Of a stretch of 41,462 nucleotides of DNA, positions 26,813 to 34,900 are shown piece after piece; the first letter of the stretch is position 1; each line of letters begins with the position of its first letter. The position numbers were made by a program, and so were the translations under genes. The stretch is from Magnetococcales bacterium (GTDB lineage Bacteria > Pseudomonadota > Magnetococcia > Magnetococcales > JADFZT01): NCBI GenBank assembly GCA_015232395.1, contig JADFZT010000039.1:1-41462 (forward strand), given 5' to 3'. The notes beneath the pieces are model-generated. The model worked only from the letters and a program-made list of their open reading frames with translations, was not told where the DNA came from and did no database searches.

Positions 26813-26885
26813 CCCTGCCTGCTCACCTGCTGCCTGTTGAAGCTACTGATATCAAAAAACCCTGCCTGCTCACCTGCTGCCTGTT
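26813..26885. repeat. 26-bp direct repeat pair
   Basis: CCCTGCCTGCTCACCTGCTG followed by CCTGTT occurs exactly twice, at 26813-26838 and 26860-26885, 21 bases apart and each preceded by an A-rich run. Only two copies and no Cas genes, so not a CRISPR array. Confidence 0.8.
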
Positions 26886-27146
26886 TTTAGACGTAAAGAG
26901 ACAACGCCCCCTTACGCCAACAACTGTCCGCACAAAATGGGCCAACCGCTAAAAACATGCTTTTTCCATTTGTTTTCATATGGATACAGACGAAAAACCC
27001 AATCCTTCCACGCCCTGCCAAGGATTGAAAGAGAAGTTGACAGATCACGTGTTTATGATTGATTAACAGCCAGTTGCAGAAGATGTCCAAAAAATTGCAC
27101 CCGCAAGAAAAGTTGCACCCATTTGCAGATGTTCTTTGGCCTATTG

Positions 27147-27227
27147 GGAGATATGAAATGGTGGCAGGTGAATCAGGAGATCGATTTGGAGATATGAAAT
27201 GGTGGCAGGTGGATCAGGAGATCGATT
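27147..27227. repeat. 41-bp tandem duplication
   Basis: Two adjacent copies (27147-27187 and 27188-27227) of a unit beginning GGAGATATGAAATGGTGGCA and ending in a GATCAGGAGATCGATT-like segment, differing at about one internal position. A recent duplication in non-coding DNA. Confidence 0.8.
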
Positions 27228-27257
27228 GGCGGGGTTTGAAAAAAATAAAGCAAGACC

Positions 27258-27373
27258 TTGGGGCTGCGCCCCAAACCCGCTGGATATGGAAAATCAAAAG
27301 ATAAAATCAAAAGATAAAATCAAAAGACAAACCGTGGGCTCTGCCCACACCCGGAAGGGGGATAATCCCCCTT
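27258..27373. repeat. hairpin array related to the 81-bp element (copy C)
   Basis: Three stems in a row: TTGGGGC/GCCCCAA (27258-27274), GTGGGC/GCCCAC (27334-27348) and AAGGGGGA/TCCCCCTT (27355-27373). Between the first two is a 13-bp AT minisatellite, AAAATCAAAAGAT, three times (27290-27328), ending in ATCAAAAGAC-A-R-ACC as in copies A and B. The array lies just past the stop of the minus-strand sigma-54 regulator gene, again at a gene 3' end. Confidence 0.7.
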
Positions 27374-27411
27374 CACCCCTAACAGTAAAAACAAAGTCGG
27401 TTTGTAAATTG

Positions 27412-28842
27412 TCAGCCAGGGCTGGTTTTTTTCTTGCGCAAACGCTGATTCAAAGCTTGGCGGGAAATACCCAACAATCCAGCAGCTATCCCCTGATTGT
27501 CGTTGGAACGCTTCAAAGCCTCCCGAATCAATACATTTTCCGACTCCTTCAAAGTAGGAAAACGCCCGGGAAAAGTAAGAAGCTCTTCACTCCTTCCAGA
27601 AACCGGCAAATTTTCTCCCAAAGGAAGCTCCCCAGCCTTGGGCGTCATCACCTTGCGGAAAGTTTTGGTGGAAAGAATGCCCGATTTGTGCCGAGCAACC
27701 GCATCGTAGATGAGAGAACGCAACTCCCTGATATTGCCAGGAAAATGGTAGCTGTCAAACAGCATGAAAAGCTCCGGGGGCGGGGTGGGTGGAGACTTGT
27801 CCATGGAACGGGCCGCCTCCTCCAGATAGTGACCCACCAAAGCCGGAATATCCTCCCGCCGCTCCCGCAACGGAGGAACTTCAATCTGATGCACCCCCAG
27901 ACGATAGTAAAGATCAGAACGAAACCGCCCCTGATGCATCAACTCCGGTAAATTGCGGTTGGTGGCACAAAGAATACAAGCGTCGCTGGCCCGGGGAACG
28001 TCAGAGCCCAGAGGATAATATTTATGATCCTGGAGCAGACGCAAAAGCTTTACCTGAGCCCCCGGCCCCAAATCACCAATTTCATCCAAAAACAGCGTCC
28101 CCCCAGCCGCCTGGGTAATAAGCCCTTCCCGTGGCGACTCCGCCCCGGTAAAAGCCCCCTTGCGGTGACCAAAAAGCGTATCGGAAAACATCACATCATC
28201 AAGACCGGCCACATTGAGAGAGACCAGCTTCCCCCCCCGACCACTCAGCCGATGGACCGCCTCGGAAATCAGCTCCTTACCCACCCCGGTCTCACCCGTG
28301 ATAAGGATGGTCTCACAGGTGCCCGCAATGGACTCCATATATTGAAAGAGCGCCCGCATCTTACGGCTTTTGGTGATGATCGCGGCAAAGGCGTCGCCAT
28401 GCTCCAGACGATCCGAAAGAAGATAACGCTTAAGCGCCCCCACCTGCTGGCGCAAAGCACGCATCTCCATCGCCTTGTTGAGACAGGAAAGAAAACGGCT
28501 CTCCTCCACCGGTTTGACCAGATAATCGAAAGCGCCATCCTTCATGCAGGCAACAGCAGTCTCCACCTCGTGGGCGGCAGTCATGACGATCACCGGAATT
28601 TCCGGATAGGCTTCAACAACCAACGGCAACAGCTGCAAACCAGGCAGGTGGGGCATGAAAAGATCAAGCACAATCACCGCCGCTTCCTTTTCCTGCAGAA
28701 ACGGCATCAGCTCCCGACTGTCTTCCAGAGTGTGCACATTGCGAATACCTGCACTTCGCAGCAAGGAACGGGTGCTCAATAGAACCGTTGGGTCGTCATC
28801 AACCAGCACCACCGGCAGGTTTGCAGCGGGTGTTTGAGCCAT
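27412..28842 (-). CDS. sigma-54-dependent response regulator (NtrC family)
   Basis: A 476-residue activator. Receiver domain (residues 10-130) with D15-D16-D17, phospho-acceptor D60 in V-L-D-L-F-M-P and K110; AAA+ domain (about 155-390) with Walker A G-E-T-G-V-G-K-E (183-190), the sigma-54 contact loop G-A-F-T-G-A (229-234) and Walker B G-T-L-F-L-D-E (248-254); Fis-type helix-turn-helix at the end (about 445-470). It remodels RNA polymerase-sigma-54 at enhancer-dependent promoters when phosphorylated. The ATG at 28842 was chosen because GAGGG and GGAGGG lie before it; an ATG seven codons upstream has no such site. The sensor kinase gene lies 80 bases upstream and is very likely its partner. 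Its target promoters are not evident here. Confidence 0.93.
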   Translation of the reverse strand: MAQTPAANLPVVLVDDDPTVLLSTRSLLRSAGIRNVHTLEDSRELMPFLQEKEAAVIVLDLFMPHLPGLQLLPLVVEAYPEIPVIVMTAAHEVETAVACMKDGAFDYLVKPVEESRFLSCLNKAMEMRALRQQVGALKRYLLSDRLEHGDAFAAIITKSRKMRALFQYMESIAGTCETILITGETGVGKELISEAVHRLSGRGGKLVSLNVAGLDDVMFSDTLFGHRKGAFTGAESPREGLITQAAGGTLFLDEIGDLGPGAQVKLLRLLQDHKYYPLGSDVPRASDACILCATNRNLPELMHQGRFRSDLYYRLGVHQIEVPPLRERREDIPALVGHYLEEAARSMDKSPPTPPPELFMLFDSYHFPGNIRELRSLIYDAVARHKSGILSTKTFRKVMTPKAGELPLGENLPVSGRSEELLTFPGRFPTLKESENVLIREALKRSNDNQGIAAGLLGISRQALNQRLRKKKTSPG

Positions 28843-28923
28843 TTTTCCCTCTTCCCTCCTCATGATTCAACAATCAAATGCAAACTATAAATCATGAAAA
28901 TAATCTCTACAAAGCCTGTCGAA

Positions 28924-30630
28924 TCAAACAGGATCCCCCACCGGAAGCCTGACCGTCACCCGGCTCCCCTCTCCGGGTTGGGACTCGAAATAAATTTCTC
29001 CCCGATGTTTTTGGATGATGGCGTTGGAGATGGAAAGCCCCAACCCCGTGCCGCCGGTTTCGGTGCGGGTGGTATAGAAAGGTTCGGTCAGATGGGGGAG
29101 ATGTTCGGAATCGATGCCGTGGCCTTCATCTTCCACAATCACCAGCACAGACCCACCCGCCTCTTCCCCCTCACGCCCCCCTTCCCTGACCGTGGAGACC
29201 GTCACCCGGGAAGAGCGATCCGGTAGGGACTGCAAGGCGTTTAACATGATATTGATAAACACCTGCTCCAGCTGTTGGGAGTTGCCCCGAATTTTGGGAT
29301 GACCGTCCATAAAACGCACTGTCCAATGATCGGTATGTTTGCGGATGCGATTTTGCAAAATCATCGCCGCAGCCCGTACCGCTTCGTGGAGATCCACTTC
29401 CTGGTTCAGCTCCCCGGCATCCTGCTTGGCCATGTGTTTGAGGTTGCCGACAATATTTTTGATGCGTCGGGCATTATCCCCCACCCCTGAAAGGAGCTGG
29501 GGAAAGGTGGTCATCGCCTCTTCAAAATTAAATCCAGCGATGGAAATGGCCCCATTTTCCTCCTGAAACTCCTTGAGAATGGGCTCAATATCCGCCCACG
29601 CCTTGACGAAAAGGCCCGCGTTGAAAAGGATCGCATTGTTGGGATTGTTGATCTCATGGGCAACCCCTGCGGCCAAGACACCGATGGTGGCCAGGCGGGC
29701 ATGGCGGACCGACTGGGCCCAGAGAACCCGCTTTTCGGTCTCATCAGCGGCAATCACCATGGCAGCGGTGACCTCGTCACCCTGGCCGTGGATGGGCACC
29801 ATGCGCACTTCCCACCAGGCGGCCCGACCCGTTGAATAGTGAAAGCGATCCTCCCCCCCCTCCTCAAAAACCCGGGAAAACCCCCGTTGAAAACAGCCCC
29901 GCAGGCGACCCGGAAAAAGGGCTTTGGTCCGGGCATCAAAAATCCCCCATTCAGTCAACTCCTCCAGGGAGCGGTTCATAAACAGCAACCCCCCTTTGGG
30001 ATCAATGGTGAGGATGACGTAGGGGGAGTGATCAAGGAGGGCACGCAGTTTTTCCTGGGAGCCGAGCAGCGCCTCTTCGGCCCGACGGCGCTCCTCGATC
30101 TCCCGGGAGAGTTCCCGGTTGGCCGACAACACCTCCCGGGTGCGTTCCATCACCCGGTTTTCCATCTCCTCATTGGCTTGGCGCAAGGCCCCTTCCACCC
30201 GTTTGAGTTCGGTAATGTCCCGCCCCACCGATTGATATTCCAGAAGACGCCCTTTGGAGGTAAATATCGCCCGATCACTCCACTGCTGCCAACACCGCTC
30301 CCCCCCGGGGAGAAACCCCTGGGATTCCCGAGTCAGCACCGGAGATTCAGGGGTGAGTCGGTTGAGGGATTTTCGCAGTTTCAGGCCATCCTCTCCGGGG
30401 AGCAGAGAAAAAAAAGAGCGCCCCAGCAACGCCGCATCGGGTTGACGATAATGGTGGCAAAAAGCGCTGTTGACAAAGGCCAGCACCCCGTCAGGCCGAT
30501 AACGACACACCAGATCGGTCTGATCCTCCACCACCGCCTTGTAGCGGGCCTCACTGACCCGCAAAGCCTTCTTGACCTCTCTGCGGTCCGACTTGTCCCG
30601 CTTGGATTGATCCTGCACCTTCTTGGCCAT
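28924..30630 (-). CDS. soluble PAS sensor histidine kinase (NtrB/HydH-like)
   Basis: A 568-residue cytoplasmic kinase without membrane segments. Two PAS domains (about 25-145 and 190-300) are joined by a coiled coil (145-195); the dimerisation helix carries H325 in G-V-A-H-E-I-N-N-P, the form typical of NtrB-class kinases, and the ATPase domain shows the N-box I-M-L-N-A-L-Q, then D-E-G-H-G-I and G-G-T-G-L-G-L-S-I. The second PAS-type region contains W-W-E-V-R-M-V-P-I, normal for PAC motifs. It is the first gene of a two-gene unit with the sigma-54 activator. The signal sensed is unknown. Confidence 0.9.
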   Translation of the reverse strand: MAKKVQDQSKRDKSDRREVKKALRVSEARYKAVVEDQTDLVCRYRPDGVLAFVNSAFCHHYRQPDAALLGRSFFSLLPGEDGLKLRKSLNRLTPESPVLTRESQGFLPGGERCWQQWSDRAIFTSKGRLLEYQSVGRDITELKRVEGALRQANEEMENRVMERTREVLSANRELSREIEERRRAEEALLGSQEKLRALLDHSPYVILTIDPKGGLLFMNRSLEELTEWGIFDARTKALFPGRLRGCFQRGFSRVFEEGGEDRFHYSTGRAAWWEVRMVPIHGQGDEVTAAMVIAADETEKRVLWAQSVRHARLATIGVLAAGVAHEINNPNNAILFNAGLFVKAWADIEPILKEFQEENGAISIAGFNFEEAMTTFPQLLSGVGDNARRIKNIVGNLKHMAKQDAGELNQEVDLHEAVRAAAMILQNRIRKHTDHWTVRFMDGHPKIRGNSQQLEQVFINIMLNALQSLPDRSSRVTVSTVREGGREGEEAGGSVLVIVEDEGHGIDSEHLPHLTEPFYTTRTETGGTGLGLSISNAIIQKHRGEIYFESQPGEGSRVTVRLPVGDPV

Positions 30631-30892
30631 GGGCGCTTTCCTAAAATAGAGCCGGTCACCGATATAACCCGATCACCTACACACAATGCGTCATCAATAT
30701 AAGCGTCATCAATATAACTGGGCCACCAACACCAAACAGCCTCTCAGTTGGTGGTCACCTGCCAGCCGGACTCGAAGACCGGTCAACCCCGAATCAGGCC
30801 AAAATCCAGTTAATGTCGAATCCGCTTGACTTGACAAGGGATCCATTGGAATCTAAAAGTTTCATGGTGTCATCATTTATCAGGAGGGCCAC
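30631..30892. other. upstream region of the rnhA unit
   Basis: Shared 5' region of the PAS kinase (minus) and the rnhA unit (plus). It contains a perfect 15-bp tandem duplication, GCGTCATCAATATAA, at 30688-30702 and 30703-30717, and a CCGGTCACC/GGTGGTCACC-type pair of short inverted words around it (about 30651 and 30752). I see no clear -35/-10 pair and no gene. Confidence 0.4.
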
Positions 30893-30967
30893 ATGATAAT
30901 GAACGCCCGTTTCAAAACCAATCCAAGGCCCCTGGCGAGCATAACTCCGGAAACCGCTAACGCATGA
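30893..30967 (+). CDS. 24-codon leader ORF coupled to rnhA
   Basis: A short ORF begins ATGATAATGAACGCC, with a near-perfect AGGAGG six bases before it (30882-30887), and stops with TGA overlapping the rnhA ATG (sequence GCATGA, 30963-30967). The rnhA start itself has no ribosome-binding site. So ribosomes very probably load here and reinitiate at rnhA. The 24-residue product has no notable motif. It could be a leader peptide or simply a coupling device. Confidence 0.6.
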   Translation: MIMNARFKTNPRPLASITPETANA

Positions 30968-31485
30968 CTTCTGACGACCCCATCGAACCATTATCCGTCT
31001 CCCCTTCCCCCCAACGGAAGGGTCAAACAGTGGAAATTCATACCGATGGTGCCTGTAGCGGCAATCCCGGCCCTGGTGGCTGGGGGGCTCTGCTACGCTA
31101 TGGCAAACACCAAAAAGAACTCTCCGGATTTGCCACCAAAACCACCAACAACCGCATGGAAATGCTGGCTGTCATCCACGCCCTGGAGTCCCTCACCCGG
31201 CCTTGCAGCGTTGAGGTGACCACCGACTCCACCTATGTTAAAAATGGTATCACCCAGTGGATTCACCAGTGGAAAAAACGCAACTGGCGCAAGTCCAGCG
31301 GAGGCGCTGTGAAAAATTCCGATCTCTGGCAAAGATTGGATTCGATTTCCAAGCAACATGATGTAACATGGTCCTGGGTTAAAGGCCACGCAGGCCACCC
31401 GGAAAATGAAATGGCAGACCAGTTGGCGCGTCATGCCATCGTACTCGGCCGGGAAGGCTCCATGCCATCCGACCCCGCCGGTTGA
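30964..31485 (+). CDS. rnhA: ribonuclease HI
   Basis: A 173-residue RNase HI, which cuts the RNA strand of RNA-DNA hybrids (R-loops, primers). Catalytic residues are all in place: D28 in [12 protein letters not shown]66 in N-R-M-E-M, D88 in T-T-D-S-T, H142 in [11 protein letters not shown] and D152. The basic handle region W-K-K-R-N-W-R-K is present. An extra ~20-residue Ser/Pro-rich N-terminal head is not in the E. coli protein, and the C-terminus is slightly shorter. Translation likely depends on the overlapping leader ORF. Confidence 0.95.
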   Translation: MTSDDPIEPLSVSPSPQRKGQTVEIHTDGACSGNPGPGGWGALLRYGKHQKELSGFATKTTNNRMEMLAVIHALESLTRPCSVEVTTDSTYVKNGITQWIHQWKKRNWRKSSGGAVKNSDLWQRLDSISKQHDVTWSWVKGHAGHPENEMADQLARHAIVLGREGSMPSDPAG

Positions 31486-31538
31486 TTGATTTGGTTTAGG
31501 TTACCCGTATCGTTTCATTCCGCAAAAAGGAGGTATGT

Positions 31539-31751
31539 ATGTTCGAGGACCAGCAACAAGCCGTCGATGAGTTGTTGTCCAGCAATGAAACCTTCAGAAC
31601 ACTCCACGAACAACATAGTGACCTCAAAAAGAGGATCGCCGAAATTCGTAGTGCAGGCACCAATGATTTTCATGTCGAACGCATGAAAAAGGAAAAACTT
31701 TTTCTCAAAGACAAGATGGCCGTCATCCTTGCAGATCACAAGAGTGCCTGA
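31539..31751 (+). CDS. YdcH-like DUF465 protein
   Basis: A 70-residue, two-helix protein. The pattern L-L-S-S-N-E-T-F-R-T-L-H-E-Q-H, then L-K-K-R-I-A-E-I, then M-K-K-E-K-L-F-L-K-D-K-M is that of the small DUF465/YdcH family found across proteobacteria; its function is unknown. An AGGAGG lies eight bases before the ATG. It follows rnhA by 53 bases and is followed by a strong hairpin, so it may be the last gene of the rnhA unit or a separate transcript. Confidence 0.85.
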   Translation: MFEDQQQAVDELLSSNETFRTLHEQHSDLKKRIAEIRSAGTNDFHVERMKKEKLFLKDKMAVILADHKSA

Positions 31752-31768
31752 GCCTGAGTTTGGATTGC

Positions 31769-31796
31769 GGGGTGGGCCGCGTCTGTGGCCCACCCC
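31769..31796 (+). terminator. GC-rich stem-loop after the YdcH-like gene
   Basis: GGGGTGGGCC (31769-31778) pairs perfectly with GGCCCACCCC (31787-31796) around an 8-nt loop, 17 bases past the YdcH-like stop. No T tract follows, so termination would be inefficient or Rho-assisted. About 125 bases with no gene separate it from the glutamate dehydrogenase. Confidence 0.5.
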
Positions 31797-31923
31797 ACCC
31801 CACGCACCCCCCGGCTCCACCCGTCATTCGGTGGCAGCCAATCCCTGCTTGAACGTCCTCCCTCCCCTGATAGGGACGTAACAGTCACTCACAACATTAA
31901 ATCAACCTGAGAAAGCAAGTCCC

Positions 31924-34900
31924 ATGGCCACTGCCGACGCTCCGGGGACCCTTCCCGAAATCGATACCCTGATGACAGCCGCCTGCAAACGGGTTCCTGA
32001 AAAGGAACGCCCCGGTCTGGCGCTCTTTCTCCGGCGAGTTACCGCAGATTTTTTGGCTACCCGGGTTCCCCTGCCCACCTCCCTCAACACCGTTTCAGGC
32101 TTGCTTGAGCTGTACCGATTCTTCCGCAAGCCCCTGGAGGACGAAAAAGAAGGGGTCAAGGTACAGGTCACCCGTGGAACCCCTTCCCAGGAGTCCGACA
32201 AACCGTCGGAAGAAACGCAACAGCTGGATGAGACCCGCATCGTGGTCCACCTGCTGGACACCCCCTTCATTTTGGAAACCCTGGGCAACTATCTCAAGCA
32301 GAGCCGTCTGACCCTTCACGTCCGGATCCACACCACCTTCACCACTCAAAGAGATGACGAAGGGGTACTCAAAAACCTGGTGGAAAACGACCCCGGCAAG
32401 GAGGGTTTCCAACGGGAAATGATCCTGGTGATTCTCACCGAAGTGGATCCGGGGGGAAGTGCCTTACGTAAGCTGCGGGAAGATCTCAAGGCGGTGCTCA
32501 CTTCGGTCAAACGCTCGGTGGATGATTTTGCCGGCATGTGTCAAACGGTGGTCAATCAGGCGGAATTACTGGAACAGGACCAACGCCCCAGGGAGGGACA
32601 GTTTTTACGTTGGATCGTCAACGACAATTTTGTCTTCATGGGGGTTCAAAACCTGTCCATCGAAGGGGGAAAGCTGATTCCCAGCCCCGGCAAGGAGCCT
32701 CTGGGCATCTTCCGTGGCCCCAAGACCGAGCCCCTCCTGGATCGCATCATGCCCGGCATGCTCGATGAAATTCACACCATCCTCCACTCCCTGGAAGAGT
32801 GCCACAGCAGTGAACGGCTCTCCATCGAATATTGCCAGCACGGCCAATCGATCATCTACGCCTCGGAAGGGGTCGATTTTTTTGCGGTGCATGGTCCGGG
32901 CAAAAAGAAAAACAGCTGGGAGGTGATGCTGGTCCTGGGCCGTTTTTCCCGCACAGCCCTGGCCAATCGCGCCTCCACCATTCCGCTTCTCTCCGATCAG
33001 CTACACAACACCCTGGCCCTTTCAGGCTACAGCCAAGGCACCTATCTCCACCACGAATTTCGTTCCCTCTACGACCGCATGCCCCTGCGGGAGCTGTTCT
33101 ATTCGGAGCCGGAGGTGATCACCCGGTGGATCCAGGAAATTCTCAATATTCAAGGGGATATAGATGTCCGGGTCAATGCCCGTCTGGGCCACCACGGCAA
33201 CTATGTCTCTATTTTGACGGCCCTTTCCCGCAACCGCTACCACGCCCACCTGGAAGAGGAAGTGGCCGCCCTGCTGTCGGGACATCTGGACTATCCGGTC
33301 TCCTCCATTACCGTTTCGGAAACCGGAACCCTCTTTTTTATCGTCTGTTATGCCAACCACGATCCAGGCAAGCCCCTCACCTTTGACCACGGGGCCATGG
33401 AAGCCCGGGTGCGGCGTCTGGTGATGACCTGGGAGGATAAACTCCGGGACGAACTGGCTGCCACCCTCCCCCCCACCACCGCCCTCCACCGCCACAACCG
33501 CTATGCCACCGCCTTCCAACAGATTTTCAAGGAGGCCACCCCCCCGGAGGAGGCTGCGGCAGACATTCGGGTGTTGGAAGAGTTGAGAGGGGAAAAATGT
33601 TTTGAATCCCGCATCGTCGAAGAGCCCAACGATGGGGTTTTCATCAAGCTATACAACAAATCCCCCCTGGATCTGACCGGCATCATCGGCACCTTCAGCC
33701 ATTTTGGCATCACCTGCCTGCATGAACTCTCCACCCGGGTGGTGGTGGGGGATGAAACCATCACCATCCAGCGTTTTGAGGTGGGGGGCAGCACCAAGGA
33801 ACGCCAACTGCTCACCGCCAGTTCCGATCTCTTTTGTGCAGCACTGGAGGCGATTCATCTGGATCGCCTCTCCGACGATGAACTCAACCGCCTGGTGCTG
33901 CTCCAGGGCATGACCCCCAAGGAGGTTTTTTTGGTACGGGGTCTGCGCCAATATCTGCTCCAGGTGGATCCCAAGCGGGCGCTTTCCCAGGTCAACCGGG
34001 TTCTCACCCATCACCATCACATTACCCGGCTGCTGCTGGAAGCCTTTCTGGTGCGCTTCGATCCCGGACAAAAAGGGCGCATCAAAACCGAAGCCAAGCT
34101 CCGCAAGGGGTTTGAGCAGGCCCTGACCGAAGTGGTCAATCTCCAGGACGATCAAGTGCTCCGGGGGATTTACAATATTGTCGAATCCTGCCTGCGGACC
34201 AACTATTTCCAGCAGGAACACCCCCACGCCCTCTCCTTCAAGGTCGATTGCCAAAAGGTCTACTGCATGCAGACCCCCCGTCCCTGGCGGGCCATCTTTG
34301 TCATTGGCCGTCATATGGAGGGGATCCACCTGCGGGGGGGCAAGGTTTCCCGGGGGGGAATCCGCCATTCCGACCGGGATGAGGATTTCCGCACCGAGGT
34401 GCTGGGGTTGATGAAAACCCAGATGGTCAAAAATTCCATCATCGTTCCGGTGGGGGCCAAAGGGGGTTTTGTGGTACCCCAGCTGCGCCAACAGCCCCCT
34501 GCTGAACGCAAGGCCTGGGTGGCCGAACAGTATAAAACCCTCATCCGGGGGATGCTTGATATTACCGACAACTGGGTGGATGGTGCGGTGGTGCACCCGG
34601 CGGATACCGTCATTCACGACGATGAGGATCCCTATCTGGTGGTAGCGGCGGACAAGGGGACGGCCACCTTTTCGGACCTGGCCAACCAGATCGCCCAGGA
34701 GGAGTATAACTTTTGGCTGGGCGATGCTTTTGCTTCCGGGGGCTCCAACGGCTACGACCACAAAAAAGTGGGCATCACCGCCCGGGGCGCGTGGGAGTGC
34801 ATCCGCCTGCACTTTCACGAGATGGGCCGGGATATCGAAAAAACCCCTTTCACGGTGGTGGCCATTGGCGATATGTCCGGGGATGTCTTTGGCAACGGCA

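Larger units (their letters stand above)
26747..27411. other. gene-free stretch rich in short direct repeats and hairpins
   Basis: About 660 bases with no believable gene. It carries a 26-bp direct repeat (26813-26838 and 26860-26885), a 41-bp tandem duplication (27147-27227) and a three-hairpin array with an AT minisatellite (27258-27373). The small open frames here are made of the repeats themselves. It may be a scar of mobile elements or an accretion site for dispersed repeats. Confidence 0.6.

Noticed and set aside
26813-26885. Possible CRISPR-like repeat pair
   Set aside because: Only two direct repeats, a 21-bp spacer, no third copy, no leader and no Cas genes.
26887-27090. 67-codon minus-strand frame in the repeat field
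   Set aside because: No ribosome site, unnatural composition and no recognisable motif.
27059-27304. 81-codon plus-strand frame in the repeat field
   Set aside because: It is built from the 41-bp tandem duplication and the hairpin repeat; the peptide simply mirrors the repeat.
30794-30991. 65-codon minus-strand frame across the rnhA leader
   Set aside because: It has no ribosome site and runs opposite to the well-supported leader/rnhA start region.
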